17,549 bases of DNA from Candidatus Nomurabacteria bacterium. Its GTDB lineage: Bacteria; Patescibacteriota; Minisyncoccia; Phycocordibacterales; UBA9973. The notes below the pieces were generated by a model, which ran no database searches, was not told where the DNA came from, and saw nothing but the letters and a program-made list of their open reading frames with translations. A program made the translations under genes and the position numbers. Below are positions 6,682 through 14,208 of this stretch, piece after piece. The DNA lies in assembly GCA_903869875.1 (NCBI GenBank), contig CAIQAW010000058.1:1-17549 (forward strand). The letters run 5' to 3'. Position 1 is the stretch's first letter. Every line of letters begins with the position of its first letter.

Positions 6682-6765
6682 CAGACAAAAAGTGCAAAAA
6701 ATGTTGTAATAAAGGCCTATTTACAAGGGTTTTAAGCCAAAAAACTCTGAGAATCAAGCTTTTTA

Positions 6766-6774
6766 TGGTATTAT
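6766..6774 (+). promoter_or_regulatory. Extended -10 promoter of the helicase gene
   Basis: TG-G-TATTAT, with TATTAT at 6769-6774, ends 7 nt before the ATG at 6782. No convincing -35 or Shine-Dalgarno is present, so a leaderless mRNA is predicted. The rest of the 6627-6781 divergent gap shows nothing else clear. Confidence 0.65.
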
Positions 6775-6781
6775 TGGACAT

Positions 6782-8710
6782 ATGCATTATCTAGAAGGCC
6801 TAAATGAAGCCCAAAACCAAGCCGTAACCCATATAAATGGACCACTTTTAATAGTTGCCGGGGCTGGTGCAGGCAAAACCAAGACTATAACCCACCGTAT
6901 TGTACATCTTATATATAGTGGTGTTAGACCAGACCAGATACTGGCCATAACGTTTACCAACAAAGCAGCCAAAGAAATGCGTGAACGCGCCGAGAAAATA
7001 ATACACCAAAACATAGAAAACGTAGTTGGCATGCCCACACTACTAACATTCCATTCGTTCTGTGTACGTATATTAAAGGAACAACATGCATTATTAGGGC
7101 TGAAAAAGCACTTTGTTATATTAGACGAGTCTGATGCAGTTTCTATGATAAAGGAGGCAATAAAGTCTATAGGCCTCGACCCTAAACAATACGAACCTAA
7201 AAAAATAAAGGGTATTATTTCACGTGCTAAATCAAACATGACAACACGTGAACTATTTACCGAACGGGCAACTTCTACTATAGAATCTATCGTGGCACGT
7301 GTTTGGGCGCTATACGAAAAAGCATGCAAAGACGAAGGTGCAGTAGACTTCGACGATTTGTTGTTAGAAACAGTTTTGCTATTTGAAAGACACCCAAGTG
7401 TTTTAGAAACGTACCAAGACCGTTACCCGTATATACATATAGACGAATACCAGGACACAAACGAAGTTCAATACAGACTGGCAACACTGTTAGCTAAAAA
7501 ATATAAAAATATTTGCGTGGTGGGTGATTCTGACCAGACTATATATACATGGCGCGGTGCAAACATAAAAAACATTTTACAATTTGAAGAAGACTACCCA
7601 GACGCATTAGTAGTTCTACTAGAAGAAAACTACCGTTCAACTAAAAACATTATTGCGGCAGCAAACAGTGTAATAATAAAAAACAAAGAACGTAAAGACA
7701 AAACTCTGTTTACCAGCAAAGCAGACGGCGACGCAATAGGGGTGTACCAAGTTTTCGACGAAAAAGTTGAATCTAATTTTGTAGCAACACAATGTTTGCA
7801 GTTAATAGATGAAGGCGTTAGTCCAGACGACATTGCTGTATTGTACCGTGCCAACTTTCAGTCTCGTGCTATAGAAGAAGCCATGTTAGACAACCACGTA
7901 CCATATACAGTTTTAGGTACAAAGTTCTTTGACCGCAAAGAAGTTAAAGACGTATTGTCTTATTTACGTGCAGCGCAGAACCCAGATTCATTGTCTGACA
8001 TTAAACGTATTATAAACTTTCCAGCACGTGGTATAGGCAAAACAACATTAGCAAAACTTTTCGCAGGTATGCGCGACCAGTTGCCACCAGCTATGCAGAA
8101 AAAGATTGAATTGTTTTACCACCTATTAGCAACAATAGATGCATATGCAACAGTAAACACACCCAGTGAAGTTCTGCGTTATATAGTTCAAACAACAGGA
8201 ATAGAATCAGAACTTAAGGCAGGTAGTGCCGAAGACATAGAAAGACTAGAAAACATTAAGGAACTAGTTACACTTGCCCAGAAATATGACGAATACCCAT
8301 TGGAGGAAGGCATAGACCACCTACTATCAGACGCGTCACTAATGAGCGACCAAGACACCCTAACACACACAGAAGAAAAGAAGGGTGTACGTATGATGAC
8401 AGTCCATGCATCAAAAGGTTTGGAATTTCCATATGTATTTATTGTTGGACTAGAACACGGACTGTTTCCACACCAACGCGACGGCCGTAGTAGTGAAGCC
8501 GACAAAGAAGAAGAACGCCGTCTGTTCTACGTAGCCTTAACACGCGCTGAAAAAAAGCTATACTTAGTACATGCAGAACTACGAACCATATTCGGCATGC
8601 GACAAATAAATTCACCCTCAGAATTCCTGTTCGATATACCAAACGAAATAATTGAAGTAGAACACATTCATGGACCACGCGAAAAAACAGTTTATTTTGA
8701 AGCTTTCTAA
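6782..8710 (+). CDS. UvrD/PcrA/Rep-family DNA helicase
   Basis: A 642-residue superfamily 1A 3'-5' DNA helicase. Motifs in order: the Q-motif LNEAQNQAV (about 8-16), Walker A AGAGAGKT (26-33), ITFTNKAA (56-63), TFHSFC (89-94), Walker B DEYQDTN (221-227), GDSDQTIYTWRGA (248-260), ENYRST near 285, VHASKGLEF in the last quarter, and the ALTRAEKK motif VI. The 1A, 2A and 2B regions are therefore all present. At 642 residues it is shorter than typical PcrA or UvrD (about 720), mostly because it ends soon after motif VI and lacks the usual C-terminal extension. Such enzymes act in nucleotide-excision or mismatch repair, or displace proteins from DNA; which of these cannot be told. It is followed 12 nt later by a GC-rich repeat and then rsmA. 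Confidence 0.95.
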   Translation: MHYLEGLNEAQNQAVTHINGPLLIVAGAGAGKTKTITHRIVHLIYSGVRPDQILAITFTNKAAKEMRERAEKIIHQNIENVVGMPTLLTFHSFCVRILKEQHALLGLKKHFVILDESDAVSMIKEAIKSIGLDPKQYEPKKIKGIISRAKSNMTTRELFTERATSTIESIVARVWALYEKACKDEGAVDFDDLLLETVLLFERHPSVLETYQDRYPYIHIDEYQDTNEVQYRLATLLAKKYKNICVVGDSDQTIYTWRGANIKNILQFEEDYPDALVVLLEENYRSTKNIIAAANSVIIKNKERKDKTLFTSKADGDAIGVYQVFDEKVESNFVATQCLQLIDEGVSPDDIAVLYRANFQSRAIEEAMLDNHVPYTVLGTKFFDRKEVKDVLSYLRAAQNPDSLSDIKRIINFPARGIGKTTLAKLFAGMRDQLPPAMQKKIELFYHLLATIDAYATVNTPSEVLRYIVQTTGIESELKAGSAEDIERLENIKELVTLAQKYDEYPLEEGIDHLLSDASLMSDQDTLTHTEEKKGVRMMTVHASKGLEFPYVFIVGLEHGLFPHQRDGRSSEADKEEERRLFYVALTRAEKKLYLVHAELRTIFGMRQINSPSEFLFDIPNEIIEVEHIHGPREKTVYFEAF

Positions 8711-8722
8711 ACCACCACAAAC

Positions 8723-8763
8723 CTCACCCCCGGCCCCTCTCCTACATTAAAAAAAAGGGGGGG
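8723..8763. repeat. GC-rich intergenic repeat, copy 2
   Basis: Positions 8723-8749 repeat 1-27 with one difference. The right part differs: instead of GTAGAGGGGG there is an A-run (8749-8756) and seven Gs (8757-8763). CCCC (8733-8737 region) can still pair with the G-run, but more weakly than in copy 1. It fills most of the 64-nt gap between the helicase gene and rsmA. Confidence 0.75.
8757..8763 (+). promoter_or_regulatory. Possible repeat-derived ribosome-binding site for rsmA
   Basis: The run AAGGGGGGG ends 11 nt before the rsmA ATG and could pair with the anti-Shine-Dalgarno with G-U pairs. Since the nearest -10-like box (TAATAT, 8766-8771) is too close to the ATG, rsmA is more likely read from a longer transcript starting at the helicase promoter. 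Confidence 0.35.
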
Positions 8764-8774
8764 AATAATATAAA

Positions 8775-9569
8775 ATGAAAACTCACTCACCTAAAAAATC
8801 TCTTGGACAGAACTTTCTAAAGTCACAAAAAGCTTTAGCGGAAATTTTACATGCCGGTTCAGTTTCTGTGGGTGACACTATTTTAGAAATAGGCCCAGGT
8901 AAAGGTGCATTGACTGAAAAACTTCTTTCCACTGGTGCACATGTGGTGGCCATAGAAAAAGACCAGGAACTAGTTCCATACCTACAAGAAAAATTTGCTA
9001 TTGATATAGAAAAAGGCTTGTTTACATTAATAGAGGGCGACATTTTAGATTTTGATATCCTAAACTGTAAACTGTTAGCTGACAACTATAAACTTGTTGC
9101 TAACATTCCATACAACATAACCGGTGCCATAATACGCATGTTTTTAGAAAGCAAAAACCAGCCTACAACAATGGTACTACTTGTTCAAAAAGAAGTGGCA
9201 GTACGCATAGCCCGCGACAAAAAGGAAAGCATTCTGTCTCTTTCAGTTAAGGCATACGGCACACCCACATATGTTTCCACTGTTTCAAAGAGGTATTTTA
9301 ACCCTGCCCCTAAGGTAGATTCAGCCATAATAGCAGTACAAAACATAAACCGAAATAGATTTGTTTCACAGACACACGAAGCTGAGTTTTTCAAATTAGT
9401 TAAAACAGCTTTTGCCCATAAACGCAAACAACTGGCAGGTAACCTTAAGGAAGGTGGTTATAGCACAGAATGGATAAATGCAACTTTTTCTAATAACAAA
9501 ATACCCGAACATGTCCGCGCAGAAGACATACACATACAAACATGGATAGACATGTCTAATAACATATAA
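8775..9569 (+). CDS. rsmA: 16S rRNA dimethyladenosine methyltransferase RsmA
   Basis: A 264-residue RsmA/KsgA, close to the usual ~270. The SLGQNFL signature is at residues 9-15, the SAM-binding motif EIGPGKG at 38-44, the acidic ribose-binding residue in AIEKD at about 61, the GDIL motif at about 88-91 and the catalytic NIPYN at 110-114. The family methylates two adjacent adenines in the 3' end helix of 16S rRNA using S-adenosylmethionine, a late checkpoint of small-subunit assembly. It follows the helicase gene on the same strand with only the GC-rich repeat between, and no separate promoter is clear, so it may be co-transcribed. The next promoter begins just after its stop. Confidence 0.97.
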   Translation: MKTHSPKKSLGQNFLKSQKALAEILHAGSVSVGDTILEIGPGKGALTEKLLSTGAHVVAIEKDQELVPYLQEKFAIDIEKGLFTLIEGDILDFDILNCKLLADNYKLVANIPYNITGAIIRMFLESKNQPTTMVLLVQKEVAVRIARDKKESILSLSVKAYGTPTYVSTVSKRYFNPAPKVDSAIIAVQNINRNRFVSQTHEAEFFKLVKTAFAHKRKQLAGNLKEGGYSTEWINATFSNNKIPEHVRAEDIHIQTWIDMSNNI

Positions 9570-9575
9570 ATGTTA

Positions 9576-9603
9576 TTGCTAAAACAGCACTATGCTGTAC
9601 AAT
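9576..9603 (+). promoter_or_regulatory. Promoter of the 9610-14134 operon
   Basis: TTGCTA (9576-9581), 16 nt, then TACAAT (9598-9603), ending 6 nt before the ATG at 9610. It starts 6 nt after the rsmA stop. This arrangement favours 9610 over the upstream in-frame ATG at 9592, which would lie inside the promoter. Confidence 0.6.
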
Positions 9604-9609
9604 ATATAT

Positions 9610-9996
9610 ATGTATCGTGCATATATATACCCTATAGTTACTTTAATAATACTTGGTAGTTTTTTTACACTACCTGCAAACGCCCTTACCATAAAAAAAC
9701 CATTAGCTTCTTTTGGCGGTAGGGTTATTCTGACACAAGTACCAGGTGTTACATGCACAGGTCAATACTGGCTAATAACAAAACCTAGTGGCGGGTTTCC
9801 TATAAACACACCACTGGTTATAGAGGCGACCAAAAAAACCATTACCCCAGGAGCAAACATTTTAGGCTTAGTAAACCCAGTGTCTGACATGAACACATGT
9901 TTTATACCAACACCTACAGGGCCAATATACATACCTTCATGGCGCATAGACACTGCACACATGGGCGTTTCTACTATTAGACCTAAACTAAGATAA
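9610..9996 (+). CDS. Small secreted protein of unknown function
   Basis: About 128 residues from the ATG at 9610 (MYRAYIYPIV). An ATG six codons earlier lies within the promoter. The N-terminus is a clear signal peptide, with a hydrophobic core ending in TLPANA-LT, so cleavage after about residue 25 is expected. The mature part is rich in Pro, Gly, Thr and Ile, has two Cys that could form a disulfide, and looks like an all-beta fold; no enzymatic motif is visible. I do not recognise the family. It is the first gene of a tight four-gene block with 3 nt to the next start, so it probably works with the other envelope proteins and the TrbL/VirB6-like protein downstream. A pilin-like role cannot be excluded, but it lacks the paired membrane helices of VirB2-type pilins. 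Confidence 0.7.
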   Translation: MYRAYIYPIVTLIILGSFFTLPANALTIKKPLASFGGRVILTQVPGVTCTGQYWLITKPSGGFPINTPLVIEATKKTITPGANILGLVNPVSDMNTCFIPTPTGPIYIPSWRIDTAHMGVSTIRPKLR

Positions 9997-9999
9997 ACT

Positions 10000-10884
10000 A
10001 TGAACATTCAACCATATTTACCAAGTGCATTATTTAAAAAAAGACTAATTGTTATTAGCGCAATAGTAATTATTTTAATATTAGTACCTAAAATATGGGT
10101 ATTTATTGCTTCAAAGATAAAAACACACCGTATAACTGACTCTGAAGCTGCTGTTATAGCAGCCACAGATACAGATGGAGACGGTGTTTATGACTGGCAG
10201 GAAAAACTTTGGGGTACAGATATAAACAATATAGCAACATTTGGCGTACCAGACGCAACATACATAAAAAACAAGCAGACCGAACTAACAACAAACGACA
10301 CAGCAACAGACAACAAAACAGATATATTAAGTAAACAACTTTTTGCTACAGTTAACGCAATAAAAGCCAGCGCAACACTGAACCCGTCTGACAGTTATAA
10401 GGAAATAGCCGACAATGTTGCCCAGTTTGTTACAGACAACCCAAACCCAGATGTGGTGGTTATAACAAGTAAAGACATAACAGTGGTACCAAACAACCCG
10501 ACAAACAAAAAACTGTACGCAAAGTCTATAGGCAACCTGTCAGATACATATTTTGGTAATAATACTAAAATAGGAACTGAAACAAGTATTTTATATTACG
10601 CATTGATAAACGAAGACCCGGCACACCTACCAGACCTGGACCCTATTATTTCAGACTACGAAACATTAGCCAAAAAACTATCAGTAATAAAAGTACCCGA
10701 ACTAACTGTTGCCGACCATGTACAACTAGTAAACGCACTTTATGCAATAAGTTCTGCATTAACAGAAACAAAGTCTTTGTTTTCTGACAGTGTTATTGGA
10801 ATCCGCGGTGTAGTGGGGTATAATAAAACTGCTACTGAATTAGACACTATTATAGATAGACTACAAACATATGCTTCGAATTAA
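10000..10884 (+). CDS. Membrane-anchored protein with EF-hand-like calcium loop
   Basis: A 294-residue protein with one N-terminal membrane segment (about 16-37) and a large outer domain. Just outside the membrane is a loop matching the EF-hand/dockerin pattern D-x-D-x-D-G-x-x-D-x-x-E: D57, D59, D61, G62, D65 and E68, followed by WGTD, as in calcium-binding thrombospondin-type-3-like repeats. A single loop is seen. The rest is Asn/Thr/Asp-rich with several amphipathic helices and no recognised enzyme motif. It starts 3 nt after the previous stop without a Shine-Dalgarno, and its last 14 nt overlap the next gene in another frame, indicating translational coupling. Calcium binding is inferred from the motif alone. 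Confidence 0.72.
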   Translation: MNIQPYLPSALFKKRLIVISAIVIILILVPKIWVFIASKIKTHRITDSEAAVIAATDTDGDGVYDWQEKLWGTDINNIATFGVPDATYIKNKQTELTTNDTATDNKTDILSKQLFATVNAIKASATLNPSDSYKEIADNVAQFVTDNPNPDVVVITSKDITVVPNNPTNKKLYAKSIGNLSDTYFGNNTKIGTETSILYYALINEDPAHLPDLDPIISDYETLAKKLSVIKVPELTVADHVQLVNALYAISSALTETKSLFSDSVIGIRGVVGYNKTATELDTIIDRLQTYASN

Positions 10885-12976
10885 AAAACAAACATTCAAT
10901 TTTTTATTAAGCTCGGTTTTACTTACCAGCTTTTTAGTTCCTGCTATAACTAATGCACAAAGCATATCAAAACCAGCAATTAACCCTTCACAAGTAGGGT
11001 CTGCACTGGTTGGTTGTTTGTCTGTAAACACAAAACTAGCCAAATTTGTAACTGGTTTTACAAGTAAAATAAACACTCAAAGTGTATCTGTAGACAACCC
11101 AAAAGCAAACCTAAAAGACGAATGCTTAGACAAAGTTGGCTACCTTGCAGCACGTCTAGCAATACAACAAATAACAAACCGCACTATTGCCTGGATAAAT
11201 ACCGGTTTCGACGGTAACCCTTTCTGGACAACGGAAGACCAAACTCTATACAACAAAATAACTAATACCCAAATCAAAGAACTTGTTGCCCCATACGCAC
11301 TGACAAAAACACAGGGTCAGGAATTTGCTAAAGACATAGCCCGACAACTAATAATAGAAACAAAAAGTACAATTAACCAAAAAACCGCATATACTGGACC
11401 GGGAAGAACATTTACCAGCAACTTTCAGTCAGGTGGTGGTTGGAAAAGTTGGTACAACCTAACTTCAAACCCAGCAAACGACCCACTTGGTTTTGCATTA
11501 TTACTAACACAACAAAAAGAACAAGTTGTGTCACAAAAAATTTCTGAGGTTTCCAGAGAACTACAAACAAACGACGGTTTCCTATCTCAGAAAAAATGTG
11601 TTAATCCTACAAACTACAAACCACTTTCAGACTACGAGAAAAAACAAGCCCAAAGCCAAAGTTCAGCTAATGTAATAAGCCAAGAAACTTTTATACAGAA
11701 CTATTTTAACACTATGGGAGTTAGTCGCGACTTAATTCCAAACAAAACAACCGGTGTATTAGAACATGCGCCAACATACTACAGCACATTAACTAAGGCA
11801 ACAAACGAATATTCTAAACTTGTTACCCAAGCCAATCAAAATGCGGCAGATGCAAAAACTTCAGTAGACAATTCTACATGTTTAGAATGGAAAACACTTA
11901 CACCAGGTAAAATAATATCAAGTCAACTAGACAGTGTGCTTGGTTCACCTATACGCCAAGCTGAACTTGCAGACACTTTAAACGAACAACTATCTGCTGT
12001 GTTCGACGCATTACTAAACCAACTTGCACAAAAAGGCTTGAATTCGTTAAGTCAAAAGTCTACATATAACTATAAATCAATGTTTCCAACAAACAACCTT
12101 GGTTTTAGTAATGACCCAAATACACGTAATGCAGCTGACACAGGCGACTATTGGCAAAATTCTGGTGACGACACAAACCCATTCAAAGTCAGAACACTAA
12201 TACAACCCAAAGATGTACGTGCAGATGGAATACTAGATACCCAAAGTACATTTTTAAACATACTGACTGATATGTCTAAAAATATTAATACGGTTCAAGA
12301 AGACGTTGGCGAACTAGACTACTGTGTACCAGGACCTACACCAAACTGGCGTGACAAAGTTGAAGCATCGATAAACCAGATAACTAGTTTTGCATACAGC
12401 ATACCTTCTGATAAATGGTATCAACCGGATTCTGCTCGTGATCAGTTATATGAATACATAAAAGGGAACTTTAATGTAACCAATTACAACGACAACACTG
12501 ATACAGTTAAAAAAACAGACGACCAGTGGCTAAACGGTAGTGTGGATAAAAAAATTAAAAACATAAAAATTGCATACGATGCATACAGTACAATTATATC
12601 TGATCGTTACGAAAATCCTGCTAACTATACAGCAACACAAGAACTGCGCGACATGTGGACTCTACGCCAAACTGTAGTTAGCGAATTTGACAGAACAGAC
12701 GAATACAACCAAGCACTATCAGACAATGCTGTACAAGCCAGACTAACAAACGAAGCTGTAAACACAGTAGAAATACTAAAACCTAAATACAACGCACTGT
12801 TTGCAGAAGTTTGTGCAAATGTTATAGACGGTGTAACTGTAAACGCACATAAATTACCTTGTGTATGTGACGCAACACTACACCCAACACTAAACCGTGG
12901 TTTAATACGTGGAACGTCATATGAAAAACAATATTACAATACTTGCGTAAATGCAGGTTATAAGTATAAAAAATAA
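10871..12976 (+). CDS. Large secreted protein of the envelope locus
   Basis: About 701 residues. A signal peptide (about 1-29, ending ITNAQ) precedes a mostly helical, Asn/Gln/Thr-rich mature protein with about ten Cys, including a pair in LPCVCD near the C-terminus. Two segments catch the eye: IAWINTGFDGNPFW at about 106-119 and DYCVPGPTPNWRDKVE at about 482-497. From memory, similar WINxGF and CxPGPxPNW segments occur in large uncharacterised proteins of CPR bacteria encoded near TrbL-like genes; I could not verify this. No catalytic motif is visible. The start overlaps the preceding gene by 14 nt and the next gene begins 3 nt after the stop. A structural role in a cell-surface secretion or attachment apparatus is inferred from context only. 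Confidence 0.75.
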   Translation: MLRIKKQTFNFLLSSVLLTSFLVPAITNAQSISKPAINPSQVGSALVGCLSVNTKLAKFVTGFTSKINTQSVSVDNPKANLKDECLDKVGYLAARLAIQQITNRTIAWINTGFDGNPFWTTEDQTLYNKITNTQIKELVAPYALTKTQGQEFAKDIARQLIIETKSTINQKTAYTGPGRTFTSNFQSGGGWKSWYNLTSNPANDPLGFALLLTQQKEQVVSQKISEVSRELQTNDGFLSQKKCVNPTNYKPLSDYEKKQAQSQSSANVISQETFIQNYFNTMGVSRDLIPNKTTGVLEHAPTYYSTLTKATNEYSKLVTQANQNAADAKTSVDNSTCLEWKTLTPGKIISSQLDSVLGSPIRQAELADTLNEQLSAVFDALLNQLAQKGLNSLSQKSTYNYKSMFPTNNLGFSNDPNTRNAADTGDYWQNSGDDTNPFKVRTLIQPKDVRADGILDTQSTFLNILTDMSKNINTVQEDVGELDYCVPGPTPNWRDKVEASINQITSFAYSIPSDKWYQPDSARDQLYEYIKGNFNVTNYNDNTDTVKKTDDQWLNGSVDKKIKNIKIAYDAYSTIISDRYENPANYTATQELRDMWTLRQTVVSEFDRTDEYNQALSDNAVQARLTNEAVNTVEILKPKYNALFAEVCANVIDGVTVNAHKLPCVCDATLHPTLNRGLIRGTSYEKQYYNTCVNAGYKYKK

Positions 12977-12979
12977 AAA

Positions 12980-14134
12980 ATGGAAACAACCAAAAGGAAA
13001 AAAATAATAATTGCACTTATACTTATTTTAATTGTTGGTATTATCTTTTTTATGATTACTCGAAAAAATACTACTACCATAAAAACAGGTACAAACAGTG
13101 CACAAACTGGTGTAGATCTAGGCCAACTAGACCCAACTAAACAAGGTAAAAACCCGGATGGCACAGACATAATTGGCGGAACATTACCAGGCACAGGCAG
13201 CACAACAAACAATGACGGAACTTACACAAACTACACAGGTATAAACACAAATGGCACTGGTGGTACTGGACAAAACACAAGTGGTACAAACGGTAACAGC
13301 GGCACAGGAGGTGGTTTGATAGACCTAAGTGGTGGTAACGGTGGTAGTGGTGGTGGCACAGGAGGTGGTTTGATAGACCTAAGTGGTGGTAACGGTGGTA
13401 GTGGTGGTGGCACAGGAGGTGGTAACACAACTTCAGACCCATGTACCAAAGCCCCAAACGACATGTCTAATGCAGAACGTGACTTGTGTATCGGAGCAGC
13501 AGGTGGAGGCACACCAACAGAAGACAACTCGCTTATATTAACAGACACGCAACGCAGTGACTTAGACAACCTTGACCGTACATTTTACAGAACAGCACCT
13601 GCATTAGCCAACCCAGACATATTGGCAGACTATATAGACGAAGTAAAAAGCTACGATGACACGCACAATAAATTAAAAACAAACATTAATCAATGTTTAG
13701 CTATAATAGACGATGCCTCTGTTAACCCAGAAGGTTTCCAATTTAAAGCAAGCTACCTTGGTATAGATGGTAGAACATGGTACCGTGGTAACCCTAAACA
13801 AGGGTATACACCTGGTTTTGGTCGTATAGCAGGTAACCCAGTATGGAGACCTAAAGACTTAAGTATAATTACAAGTCCAACAGACCCAACATACCCAGCA
13901 GGTGCATATTATTACTTAAAATATTATGGAGAAACCAGCTTTAAAAATGGAATACCATTTATTGATGCATTCAGTAGAAGGGGTGGTGCGTCATTCACAA
14001 CAGCTTTAGAAAGTAAGTTTGGGAACGGTTGGTTTGATAGAGGTACATTTCTACGGACAAATACAAACATAGGTAATGGCAAAGAAGACGCAGAAAATTT
14101 ACGTCAATTCGAAGAATTGTTTGAAATATACTAA
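12980..14134 (+). CDS. Membrane-anchored protein with Gly-rich repeat linker
   Basis: A 384-residue protein. A basic N-terminus and one membrane segment (about 9-27) lead into a low-complexity Gly/Thr/Asn/Ser linker (about 35-150) holding two exact copies of an 18-residue repeat (about 109-144; core GGLIDLSGGNGG) plus a partial third. The C-terminal ~200 residues form a compact domain with several aromatic residues (YLGIDGRTWYRGNP, GAYYYLKYYGE) and three Cys before and at its start. The linker looks like a flexible spacer that holds the C-terminal domain away from the membrane. I do not recognise that domain. It starts 3 nt after the previous stop and is the last gene before a strong terminator. 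Confidence 0.72.
   Translation: METTKRKKIIIALILILIVGIIFFMITRKNTTTIKTGTNSAQTGVDLGQLDPTKQGKNPDGTDIIGGTLPGTGSTTNNDGTYTNYTGINTNGTGGTGQNTSGTNGNSGTGGGLIDLSGGNGGSGGGTGGGLIDLSGGNGGSGGGTGGGNTTSDPCTKAPNDMSNAERDLCIGAAGGGTPTEDNSLILTDTQRSDLDNLDRTFYRTAPALANPDILADYIDEVKSYDDTHNKLKTNINQCLAIIDDASVNPEGFQFKASYLGIDGRTWYRGNPKQGYTPGFGRIAGNPVWRPKDLSIITSPTDPTYPAGAYYYLKYYGETSFKNGIPFIDAFSRRGGASFTTALESKFGNGWFDRGTFLRTNTNIGNGKEDAENLRQFEELFEIY
13301..13423 (+). repeat. 54-bp perfect tandem repeat inside the linker-protein gene
   Basis: Two identical 54-bp units (13301-13354 and 13355-13408) plus the first 15 nt of a third (13409-13423). The unit is 18 codons, so changes in copy number keep the reading frame. Lack of any difference between the copies points to a recent duplication. 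Confidence 0.95.
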
Positions 14135-14136
14135 AC

Positions 14137-14173
14137 ATATAAAAACACCATACACAATATGGTGTTTTTATAT
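14137..14173 (+). terminator. Terminator ending the 9610-14134 operon
   Basis: A perfect 16-bp stem (14137-14152 with 14158-14173) around a 5-nt loop, starting 2 nt after the stop codon. The right arm includes five Ts. Because it is A-rich on the left and T-rich on the right it may act on both strands. It separates the four-gene block from the TrbL/VirB6-like gene. Confidence 0.9.
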
Positions 14174-14201
14174 TGTTAAAAATTTTACAACGGGGTATAC
14201 T
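14173..14201 (+). promoter_or_regulatory. Promoter of the TrbL/VirB6-like gene
   Basis: TTGTTA (14173-14178), a 17-nt spacer, then TATACT (14196-14201). The -10 ends 7 nt before the ATG at 14209, again predicting a leaderless mRNA. It begins at the last base of the terminator stem, so transcription is stopped and restarted within about 70 nt. Confidence 0.7.
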
Positions 14202-14208
14202 ATAGTTA

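Noticed and set aside
9592..9609. Upstream ATG for the small secreted protein
   Set aside because: It lies between the -35 and -10 boxes. The ATG at 9610 keeps the promoter free and gives a cleaner signal peptide.
13301..13423. CRISPR-like repeats
   Set aside because: The units are directly adjacent without unique spacers and are in frame within a gene.
13137..13569. Minus-strand frames with repeated His/Tyr or Pro-rich motifs
   Set aside because: These are shadows of the Gly-rich tandem repeat on the plus strand.
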